NCBI GenBank assembly: GCA_013314775.1
Contig: JABUFB010000008.1
Coordinates: forward strand, 975,036 to 1,039,035
From: Armatimonadota bacterium
GTDB taxonomy: Bacteria; Armatimonadota; Zipacnadia; Zipacnadales; JABUFB01
Reading direction: 5' to 3'
DNA length: 64,000 nt
Shown here: positions 7,741-14,891 of the stretch, in pieces
Layout of the letters: each line of letters opens with the position of its first letter
How positions within the stretch are numbered: the stretch's first letter is position 1
The notes under the pieces: model-generated
The model's input: the letters and a program-made list of their open reading frames with translations, nothing else
Told to the model about the DNA's origin: nothing
The model's database searches: none
Program-made: the position numbers and the translations under genes

Positions 7741-10700
7741 ATGAGACCCATCGTGACAATGGTCCTCGTACTCCCAATGGCCGCTGGATGTCTGGCACAA
7801 GGCCGGTTCAGCACGAGCGCACTGCAGTGGGAGATGCGCGCGGGCACCATCACCTCCCTGCGCACTGCAAGGGGCGATGTGTTGGCGGCAGGTTCGGAAG
7901 ACCGAGTACTCTCCGGGCTGAGACGGCTGGAGGGCGACCTGACCCCGGCGGCTGAAACGGGCGAGGTCGCACAGGCAGAGCTACCCGCGGAGCGATCTTG
8001 GCCGGAACTGACCGGCAAGGGCAAGGGCACCATGACCGTGCACATCGAGGCGGATTCCAGCGGCGCAGGCCTGGTGCTGAGGCAGTCCGGCGACAGCGAC
8101 CCGGGTCTCTACGCCGTGCGCTGGGGCATCACGGGCATTCCGCTGGATTACAGCATTCTCGTGCCGGGGCACAGCGGCCTGAGACTCACCCGTGACGCAC
8201 CCGGCTCGTCCTTCGAGTACCCGTATCCCATGGGTTGGGAGGCCCAGTTCGTCATTGTCGAGGGCGAGGGCGGTGGCTTCTGGGTATGGGCCGAGGATCC
8301 GCTGAGCCGGTACAAGACGCTGCGGGTCTGGAAGCGCGCCGATTGCTGGGAGCTGGCCTTCGAGACCCAGAATCTCGCGCCTTTCGCGGACAAGACGGAG
8401 ATCGAGAGCGTGAAATGGCGTCTGGCAGCATACCGGGGCGACTGGCGAGTGCCCGCGCGGCAGTACCGCGACTGGGCGCACACGGCTTTCGGGCTTACGC
8501 CAATAGAGGACCAGCAGCCGGAGTGGGTCAAGGACATCCGCCTGCTGGTGATCTGCGGCATGGACCTGGACCTGCTGGATGTCATGGCCGAGAAGTTCGA
8601 CGCGACCCAGACTTGCCTCTACGTCCCCGACTGGCGGTTGGATGGTTATGATCGCAATTACCCCGACTACACCGCGAAAGAGGGCCTGGCAGCGTTTCTC
8701 AACCGCGCCCACGAACTGGGCTTTCGTGTGATGCTGCATGTGAACTATTTCGGCTGCGACCCGAAAAACCCCGAGTACGAGCGGTTCGAGAAGTACCACA
8801 CCCGCGATCCTTTCAGCGGCGAGAAGCTCTGGTGGACGTGGCCTTACCCCCACAAGCTCAAGGCGGGTGAGGAACCAGCCATCAAGTTCGCGTACATCAA
8901 CCCGGCCAGCAGCGAATGGCGCAAGTTATTCGTGTCGCGCATGGTGGAACTGTGTACCAAGTACCCCGTGGATGCCCTCCACCTGGACCAGACACTTTGC
9001 ATCTGGAACCACGCGGGCGGGTTGGTGGATGGGATGACCATGGCCGAGGGGAACATCGCCGAGCACCGGGAGCTTCGGCTGGCGCTCCCCCATGTTGCGC
9101 TATCGGGCGAGGGGCTCAATGAGGTGACCTTCCGGCACGAAGCTTTCGCACAGCGCCACGCATGGGGGCTGAATCACAGCGAGGGCACCTGGCACACTTC
9201 GTGGCTGCGGTGCGCGCACGCGGTCTCCTCGTACCTGCTGCGGCCATACACCATCATCAACGGATATCTGGGGCAATGCCCACCCGGGAACTCGCAACTG
9301 TATGCGGCCTGGATGGAGGCTTACAGCCACTGGGGCGTCATCCCTACGTGGTCGCGGCCCACGGTGAACTCGCTCGAGTCCCCGGTGGGCTTTGAGCGGC
9401 AACTCATGACCGAAGCGCGCTTCTACCACAGCCAGCGGCTTGACCCGGACACTGACGGCGACTGGCCCGCGGGCACGCGTTTCGCCTTCCGAGGCGCAGA
9501 CGGCACGCCGGCGTGGTACGTCTCCGACCAGGGCTTCGCGCTGCTCTCAGGACAGGAACGAAAAACGGTCTCCCGCACAATCACGGGCGTGAGGAGCTAC
9601 ACAGGGGCAGGGTCGGTTGAGGGCTGGAGGGCATATAACGAGCGCGAGGTCTTCGGGCTGGACCCCTCAAGCTGGTACGCGGTGAGCCCCGAACCGGGTG
9701 ACCCGCAGGCCTTCCACGTGACCTCGCTCCCGCCGGATACCCGGCCTTCAGGGATCACGCTGCATCCGGACGTGGCGGTCATCAGCACCCAGGACACCGG
9801 AAGATCGGTGGCCCGATTTGCGGACCTCATCGACAGAGCGCGCACCGGGTACACGGTCTACGATGGCGGCGGCGAGGAGTTCACGGGCGCCCTCGGCGGG
9901 ACGGACTGCGGCGCGCACTTCCAGCTCACCGGCACCGACCTCTTCTCCCTGCACCCGCCCTGGCGAGCCCAGCGGAAGAACCCCGCTACCGGAGTGCTCG
10001 AAGCATCCGGCACCGGGACGGTCTATGCGAGGTTCCAGGTCAACCTGCCTGCTGAGGGCGAGCCGAAGTTCGTCAGCCGCGTCTTCATGGATAAGGGCGC
10101 AATCGGCCCCGGCAAGACAGATGGCGTGACCTTTACCGTGGAGGTGTCGGATGGCGAGACGACGCTCAAGGCCTGGAAACACGCCACCGCGTCGGAACCT
10201 GTGCCGCTGGAACTGGACCTGGCGGAGCTTCGTGGCAAGTCGGTCACGGTCACTCTCACCGGTGATACCGGACCGAGCAAGCAGGCGACTTTCGACTGGG
10301 GCCGGTGGGAGAACCCGCGCATCGAACGCCACCGCCAGACGCCGAGTGTAATGACGCTGGTTTCCCCCATCCCCTGGCGCTATGCCCTGGGCAAGGGCGA
10401 GCTGGAACTGAAGCGTACCGGGGAGACCACCTACGAGGTGTCCGCGGTCTTCCCGGGCGCGATATGCCTGGTGTCGGGCGATCCGCTGGCAGTCGACCCA
10501 CCCTGCGACATGACGAAGCTACCGTTCTCTGTGGGGTTCGTATCCGAGTCGGGCGAGGAACTGCGCAGCCCGCAGTACGCGGGAGCATCGGTTGCGGCAG
10601 CGACCGTGGGTGGGGTGAGCCGCAAGGGATTCACCGCGCATCCGCCCAACCAGGGGCAGACACACATGCAATTCCTGGCGCATCTCGCGGAGACCCTGGG

Positions 10701-10950
10701 GACCTTCCACAGCTTCGTAGGCCTGCGGGATGGTTCGCAGTCGGATGGCTGTATCTTCCGGGTGCTGGTGAACGGGGAGGAAGTCGCAAGCCGGAAGATG
10801 GTTCCGGGGCAGTGGGGTGAGATCTCGGCGGACCTCACCCCGTGGGCGAAGAAGACCATACTGCTCTCGCTGGTGACTGATTCAGACGGCCCCTTCAACT
10901 TCGACTGGGCGATGTGGGGAGAGCCGAGGGTGGATGTGGTGAGGAAGTAG
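7741..10950 (+). CDS. Large secreted DUF6259-like glycoside hydrolase-type protein
   Basis: A 1069-residue protein from ATG 7741, with GGAGAGG ending eight bases upstream. A short hydrophobic N-terminus (MRPIVTMVLVLPMAAGCLAQ) is a signal peptide, possibly a lipoprotein signal (AAGC). An N-terminal beta-sandwich (about 20-260) precedes a TIM-barrel-like region (about 260-600) with VYVPDWRLDGYDRNYPDY, ELGFRVMLHVNYFGCDP and YPVDALHLDQTLCIWNH, the pattern of DUF6259 and related clan GH-D/GH-A proteins. Aspartates in PDW and HLDQT are candidate active-site residues. The C-terminal 350 residues are beta-rich, with two similar jelly-roll repeats ending FDWGRWENPRI and FDWAMWGEPRV. It probably degrades a polysaccharide outside the cell; the substrate is unknown. 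Confidence 0.78.
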   Translation: MRPIVTMVLVLPMAAGCLAQGRFSTSALQWEMRAGTITSLRTARGDVLAAGSEDRVLSGLRRLEGDLTPAAETGEVAQAELPAERSWPELTGKGKGTMTVHIEADSSGAGLVLRQSGDSDPGLYAVRWGITGIPLDYSILVPGHSGLRLTRDAPGSSFEYPYPMGWEAQFVIVEGEGGGFWVWAEDPLSRYKTLRVWKRADCWELAFETQNLAPFADKTEIESVKWRLAAYRGDWRVPARQYRDWAHTAFGLTPIEDQQPEWVKDIRLLVICGMDLDLLDVMAEKFDATQTCLYVPDWRLDGYDRNYPDYTAKEGLAAFLNRAHELGFRVMLHVNYFGCDPKNPEYERFEKYHTRDPFSGEKLWWTWPYPHKLKAGEEPAIKFAYINPASSEWRKLFVSRMVELCTKYPVDALHLDQTLCIWNHAGGLVDGMTMAEGNIAEHRELRLALPHVALSGEGLNEVTFRHEAFAQRHAWGLNHSEGTWHTSWLRCAHAVSSYLLRPYTIINGYLGQCPPGNSQLYAAWMEAYSHWGVIPTWSRPTVNSLESPVGFERQLMTEARFYHSQRLDPDTDGDWPAGTRFAFRGADGTPAWYVSDQGFALLSGQERKTVSRTITGVRSYTGAGSVEGWRAYNEREVFGLDPSSWYAVSPEPGDPQAFHVTSLPPDTRPSGITLHPDVAVISTQDTGRSVARFADLIDRARTGYTVYDGGGEEFTGALGGTDCGAHFQLTGTDLFSLHPPWRAQRKNPATGVLEASGTGTVYARFQVNLPAEGEPKFVSRVFMDKGAIGPGKTDGVTFTVEVSDGETTLKAWKHATASEPVPLELDLAELRGKSVTVTLTGDTGPSKQATFDWGRWENPRIERHRQTPSVMTLVSPIPWRYALGKGELELKRTGETTYEVSAVFPGAICLVSGDPLAVDPPCDMTKLPFSVGFVSESGEELRSPQYAGASVAAATVGGVSRKGFTAHPPNQGQTHMQFLAHLAETLGTFHSFVGLRDGSQSDGCIFRVLVNGEEVASRKMVPGQWGEISADLTPWAKKTILLSLVTDSDGPFNFDWAMWGEPRVDVVRK

Positions 10951-11031
10951 CAGGGGGGACGCCACTTGGCTGATGCCGCCAGAGCGGGTTCAATTGATTC
11001 GGCGATTCGCTTTGTGTCCCCGGAGTTAGCG

Positions 11032-11371
11032 ATGATCGACGCACTGGCGGCGAAGCTCGACGGTGTTGCGGCGCTGTGCCGACGGTACGGCGTGAACAGG
11101 CTGGAAGTCTTCGGGTCAGCGGCGGCAGGGGGGGGGCGATCCGTCGCGTTCCGACATCGACTTCATCGTGGAGTTCCAGCCTGACGAGCCGATGGGCCCG
11201 TGGATGTCACGGTACTTCAGCTTCCGGGATGACCTCGCTGCCCTTTTGGGCCGGTCGGTGGACCTGGTGATGGCGAATTCGCCGGGGCTGAAGAACCCCT
11301 ACTTCGCGCGTGAAGTGCGCCGCTCGCGGAGGCTGGTGTATTCGGCCCAAGACGCCCAAGTGGCTGGATGA
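11032..11371 (+). pseudogene. mntA: MntA-type nucleotidyltransferase antitoxin, frameshifted at a G9 tract
   Basis: ATG 11032 has GGAG six bases upstream and starts MIDALAAKLDGVAALCRRYG. The reading goes into the nucleotidyltransferase motif VFGSAAAGG and then breaks at nine consecutive G residues (11128-11136). With eight Gs the frame continues as DPSRSDIDFIVEFQPDEPMGPW, restoring the GSxxxG...SDxD motif of MNT-domain antitoxins, and runs to the stop at 11371. MntA enzymes AMPylate the HepT toxin. The break may be a sequencing or assembly error, a real mutation, or slippage-mediated on/off switching. It overlaps the HepT frame. Confidence 0.7.
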
Positions 11372-11693
11372 CATCCGTCGCTTAGGCGAGTTCATCCGTG
11401 ATGCTACCCTGGGGAGGTCACTCAGTAAGTACCGCTCTGATCCACTGCTGCAAGCTGCGGTGGAGAGGCACTTCGAGATAATCGGCGAGGCGATGGGGCG
11501 CATTGCGCGGGACGACCTGGAGACGGCGTCCGGCATCGACGACTACCAACATGTCATTGCATTCCGCAACGTACTGATCCACGGCTATGACGTTGTGGCA
11601 CCCGACGAAGTGTGGCGCATCGCTGAGGACAGTCTGCCCCGACTGCTTGAGCAAGTGCGCGCCCTGCTGTCCGACACCCAATCGGAAGCCTGA
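11310..11693 (+). CDS. hepT: HepT-like HEPN ribonuclease toxin (DUF86)
   Basis: About 127 residues. GTG 11310 is the longest start and overlaps the antitoxin reading; the conserved family part begins around PKTPKWLDDIRRLGEFIRD, so the true start may be slightly later. The family signature is clear: HFEIIGEAMGRI, then FRNVLIHGYDVV, which carries the RX4HXY catalytic motif (Arg86, His91, Tyr93). In characterised HepT proteins this motif cuts RNA and its Tyr is modified by MntA. If the frameshift in mntA is real, the toxin would lose its partner, so either the shift is an artefact or the toxin is tolerated. Confidence 0.85.
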   Translation: MKCAARGGWCIRPKTPKWLDDIRRLGEFIRDATLGRSLSKYRSDPLLQAAVERHFEIIGEAMGRIARDDLETASGIDDYQHVIAFRNVLIHGYDVVAPDEVWRIAEDSLPRLLEQVRALLSDTQSEA

Positions 11694-11762
11694 ACGCTCC
11701 CTCGCAGGTCCCCGCGCAACTGTCGGCGAACACTCCCCTATTCACCCGCGGGGACCCCATCC

Positions 11763-13697
11763 ATGCACGGCGTCTCGGCACGCGCAGTCATTATCGGGAC
11801 CGTCTGCGTCAGCATTCTCGGGCTGCTGATCCCCTACAGCGACCTGAAGCTGCAGGGCACCTGGATTGCCGCCTGCCACCTGCCCATCGGCGTTTTCGTC
11901 ATCCAGTTCCTGCTCATCGTCGTGGTCAACTCCGCCCTGCGGCTGCTTGTGCGGAAGTTCGCTCTGAAGGCCGGAGAACTGCTGGCCGTGTACGCGATGA
12001 TGCTCGTCGGCAGCGGCATCCCCTCCTTCGGGCTCACCGAGTACCTCTTCCCCACTCTCGCCGGAATGCGCTACTTCGCCACCGTCGAGAACAAGTGGGA
12101 GCCGACCTTCTTCCATCTCGTGCCGGACTGGATCGCGCCCACGGATGCTCGCGCTGCTCTGGATTTCTTCGAGGGCCTGCACCCAGGCGAGCCAATCCCC
12201 TGGGATGCCTGGCTCACGCCGATCCTCGCCTGGACGGCGCTGGCAGCGATCATGCTTTTCCTGATGGCCTGCGTGAGCGCGGTTTTCCGACGCCAGTGGG
12301 TGGAGAACGAGCATCTCATCTTCCCATTGGTGCAGCTTCCTCTGGACATGGTGGACGGCCTGGAGACCGGCATATTGCCGCCTTTCTTCCGCAACCGCCT
12401 CATGTGGATCGGCGCGCTGATCCCAATCATTATCCACTCCTGGAACGGCTTCCACCACTATTTCCCCGCCATCCCGCATATCACGCTCCAGGTGCCGCTG
12501 AATCAGTACTTCCGGGTTCAGCCGTGGAACCACGTGGGCATCATCATGCTCTGGCTGCATTTCTCGATCGTCGGGTTCAGCTATCTGCTTTCGTCCGAAC
12601 TTTCCTTCAGTCTGTGGTTCTTCTTCATTCTCTTCAACCTGGAGTCCGTGGCGCTTGCAGCCTTGGGTGTTGAGGTGCCGCCGATCCCGAACTACCCGAC
12701 GCGGGCACAGGCCGCGCTGCAGATGCTGGGCGCGTTCTTTGTGATCTTCGGCTACATGGTGTATCTCGTGCGGGGGCAGATCCGGCAGATGGTCGCCGCG
12801 GCGCTGGGTGGGCTGAAGCGCCCGGGGGAAGATCACGAGCCGCTGCCCTCATGGCTGCTGGTATGGGGAATCGTGGTGGGTGTGGCGCTGTTCGCGGCCT
12901 GGTGTTCGCAGGCCGGGATGTCCGTCTGGTTCTCGCTGACCAGCCTGTTCCTGTACTTCGCGACAGCACTGGTTCTCACGCGGCTTGTGGCCGAAGGTGG
13001 CCTGTTGTTCATCCAGGCGCCCTTCCGGCCCACCGACATCTTCCAGACCTTCGTGGGCCTGCGGTGGATCGCCCCGAACAACCTGGTTGCCGCAACCTTC
13101 GTCGAGCGCGTCTTCATGTTCGACCTGCGCACGTTCCCGATGCCCAGCATAATGGACTCGTACAAGCTAGCACATGCAAGTGACGTGAATGTGCGCAGGC
13201 TCATGCCCGCCCTGGCCCTGGCTGCTCTCGCGGCCATCGCGGCCAGCTACTACTCGGTCATCACCACCTGTTACCAGAATGGCGCAGTCACGCTTTCAAG
13301 CTGGTTCTGCGTGGCCAGCCCTCAGCAGCCCTTCCAGACGCTGGTCTCCTGGATCGACGCCCCGAAACCGCCGAACCTGATGAGCATCGTGTTCGTGCTC
13401 ATCGGGATGGCGATCACGGTGGGCCTGTCCATCGCCCGGGTGCAGTTCACCTGGTGGCCCTTCCACCCGCTGGGATATGCCATGGGCCCCAGCTGGCCGC
13501 TGATTCAGCTCTGGTCGTCGGTTCTTCTCGGCTGGCTGATGAAAGTGGTGCTCCTGCGGTACGGTTCGGGCAAGACCTACCGGCGCGCCCGGCCGCTGTT
13601 CCTCGGGCTGGTGGTTGGTGAGTTTCTGATCGCCGGCGTCTGGGTGATCGTGTCGGCGGTTACAGGAACGCGAGGGTACCGGTTTTTCCTCACTTGA
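11763..13697 (+). CDS. DUF6785-family polytopic membrane protein
   Basis: A 644-residue protein with many hydrophobic segments, beginning at residues 8-25 (VIIGTVCVSILGLLIPY) and 40-60 (PIGVFVIQFLLIVVVNSAL) and ending near LFLGLVVGEFLIAGVWVIV. I estimate 12-14 membrane spans. The stretch RQWVENEHLIFPLVQLPLDM and the GSGIPSFGLTEYLFP loop are characteristic of DUF6784/DUF6785 proteins, which are common in Armatimonadota and Planctomycetota and distantly resemble oligopeptide-type transporters. No substrate is known. It lies among carbohydrate genes, so sugar or oligosaccharide transport is a reasonable but unproven guess. Confidence 0.75.
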   Translation: MHGVSARAVIIGTVCVSILGLLIPYSDLKLQGTWIAACHLPIGVFVIQFLLIVVVNSALRLLVRKFALKAGELLAVYAMMLVGSGIPSFGLTEYLFPTLAGMRYFATVENKWEPTFFHLVPDWIAPTDARAALDFFEGLHPGEPIPWDAWLTPILAWTALAAIMLFLMACVSAVFRRQWVENEHLIFPLVQLPLDMVDGLETGILPPFFRNRLMWIGALIPIIIHSWNGFHHYFPAIPHITLQVPLNQYFRVQPWNHVGIIMLWLHFSIVGFSYLLSSELSFSLWFFFILFNLESVALAALGVEVPPIPNYPTRAQAALQMLGAFFVIFGYMVYLVRGQIRQMVAAALGGLKRPGEDHEPLPSWLLVWGIVVGVALFAAWCSQAGMSVWFSLTSLFLYFATALVLTRLVAEGGLLFIQAPFRPTDIFQTFVGLRWIAPNNLVAATFVERVFMFDLRTFPMPSIMDSYKLAHASDVNVRRLMPALALAALAAIAASYYSVITTCYQNGAVTLSSWFCVASPQQPFQTLVSWIDAPKPPNLMSIVFVLIGMAITVGLSIARVQFTWWPFHPLGYAMGPSWPLIQLWSSVLLGWLMKVVLLRYGSGKTYRRARPLFLGLVVGEFLIAGVWVIVSAVTGTRGYRFFLT

Positions 13698-13825
13698 CCC
13701 CGCAGAGCAGAGGCACCTCCGAACGCCCCCGTCAGTGGCATCACCAGGGACGGGCCGAGGTCCCGCGGGATCGGAGCCACGTGCCCGACCGTCTCCTGCA
13801 TCTGTACACGGCAGCCATTTAGGCA

Positions 13826-13854
13826 TTGACAAGTAAGTTAGATATCTATAACAT
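13826..13854 (+). promoter_or_regulatory. Putative promoter of the pseudopilin gene
   Basis: A perfect TTGACA (13826-13831) is followed after 17 bp by TAACAT (13849-13854), or after 15 bp by TATAAC. The surrounding DNA is markedly AT-rich for this genome. It would start transcription about 270 nt before the coding sequence. Confidence 0.5.
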
Positions 13855-13949
13855 CTGGGCGTTGCTGGATAAGCATGTAATCCGAGCGAAGAGGAGATGG
13901 TGCCGATGGCAGTACGGGAGCCGGACCTGGGCGCTACCGCAAAGTAAGA

Positions 13950-13979
13950 GGGCACACGACGTTGCAGCGCCGTGTGCCC
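13950..13979 (+). promoter_or_regulatory. Leader hairpin upstream of the pseudopilin gene
   Basis: GGGCACACG (13950-13958) and CGTGTGCCC (13971-13979) form a perfect 9-bp stem with a 12-nt loop. It lies within the predicted leader transcript and has no T-run, so it is not a standard terminator. Confidence 0.45.
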
Positions 13980-14063
13980 GGGAGAGGATTGGACAAGCCA
14001 ACCCTGCGTAACCACACTATACATCATCAGAACCGGTTTGTCCATCCAGAACCCATGCAGCAG

Positions 14064-14100
14064 TCCGTTCGCGGCCTGCGCCTGCGCGACCACGAACGGA
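14064..14100 (+). promoter_or_regulatory. Second leader inverted repeat before the pseudopilin gene
   Basis: TCCGTTCG (14064-14071) and CGAACGGA (14093-14100) are perfect 8-nt complements around a GC-rich 21-nt spacer, 30 nt before the start codon. It may hold or release the ribosome site downstream. Confidence 0.4.
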
Positions 14101-14129
14101 GTTGTGATCACCCTACTGGAGGGACAGCC

Positions 14130-14822
14130 ATGTTGCCCGAACGTCACCGCCGCGGATTCACACTGATCGAACTGCTCGTGGTGATCGCGATCATCGCGAT
14201 CCTCGCGGCAATCCTCTTCCCCGTGTTCGCACGAGCGCGGGAGAAGGCGCGCCAGGCCTCATGTCTGAGCAATATGAAGCAGTGGGGGCTGGCCATGATG
14301 ATGTACGCCCAGGACTACGACGAGATGCTGCCCATTACCATGGAGGTGGACGCCCATGGCGCCTCGACGGTCCTCTCCGCGTGGTGGGGCGCCATCGACC
14401 CCTACGTCAAGAACCGCCAGTTGCGCTGGTGCCCCTCGGATCCCGACAAGAGTGACCCGAACCTGTGGGGGAGCTACCTGATGAACGGGATGCTCAGCGC
14501 CGGTGCACGTTCCCTGAACGCTTCGGACAAGCCTGCGGAGACGATCTTGATGGCCGAACGGCAGCGCGGCTGGGCGTCGATGCCCGACAACGACCCGTCC
14601 GACCCCATGAGCCCCTATTACGACCTGTGCTACGACAGTTGGCTGCCCAACGGGAACTGGTACACCGGAACCATCGCCTGGCCGCCTGTGTTCGGGGACC
14701 TGCTGGACACTGAGAGGCATAATGGGGGCCAGAACTTCGCATTCATGGATGGGCACGCGAAGTGGATGCGGTGGAACGAGGCCGTGAAGTCGGCCAGCGA
14801 CAATCTGCACGACCTGCACTGA
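14130..14822 (+). CDS. DUF1559-like type II secretion pseudopilin
   Basis: A 230-residue protein from ATG 14130 with GGAGGGA upstream. The N-terminus [18 protein letters not shown] carries the prepilin peptidase site (G before FTLIE, with Glu at mature position 5) and one hydrophobic helix ending [19 protein letters not shown]. The globular part has [20 protein letters not shown] and ends with [13 protein letters not shown], the H-X9-DG-type C-terminal signature of this expanded family. Such proteins are processed by prepilin peptidase and displayed or assembled at the envelope; their individual roles are largely unknown. The conserved wording is a strong Armatimonadota-type marker. It appears to be a single-gene unit with a long leader and a downstream hairpin. 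Confidence 0.9.
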   Translation: MLPERHRRGFTLIELLVVIAIIAILAAILFPVFARAREKARQASCLSNMKQWGLAMMMYAQDYDEMLPITMEVDAHGASTVLSAWWGAIDPYVKNRQLRWCPSDPDKSDPNLWGSYLMNGMLSAGARSLNASDKPAETILMAERQRGWASMPDNDPSDPMSPYYDLCYDSWLPNGNWYTGTIAWPPVFGDLLDTERHNGGQNFAFMDGHAKWMRWNEAVKSASDNLHDLH

Positions 14823-14839
14823 GCGAAGCCTACCACAAA

Positions 14840-14871
14840 GAGGGCCGCCTGGACATTGCCGGGCGGCCCTC
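14840..14871. terminator. Hairpin terminator between convergent genes
   Basis: GAGGGCCGCC (14840-14849) pairs with GGCGGCCCTC (14862-14871), a 10-bp perfect stem. It is followed by GCATTTGCTCT and lies between the pseudopilin gene and the end of the heparinase-like gene. Confidence 0.6.
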
Positions 14872-14891
14872 GCATTTGCTCTGACACATGC

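Larger units (their letters stand above)
13698..14129 (+). other. 432-bp intergenic region holding a structured leader
   Basis: No credible gene. It contains a TTGACA promoter (13826-13854), a 9-bp perfect hairpin (13950-13979) and an 8-bp perfect inverted repeat (14064-14100), and ends with GGAGGGA before the pseudopilin start. This looks like a 5' untranslated leader of about 270 nt. I compared it mentally with c-di-GMP-I, cobalamin, ZTP and fluoride riboswitch consensus features and did not find a match. Confidence 0.5.

Noticed and set aside
13855-14129. c-di-GMP-I (GEMM), cobalamin, ZTP or fluoride riboswitch in the pseudopilin leader
   Set aside because: CCGCAAAG looked GEMM-like, but the paired GGCAAACC element and the expected stem order are missing, and the other classes' conserved motifs are absent.
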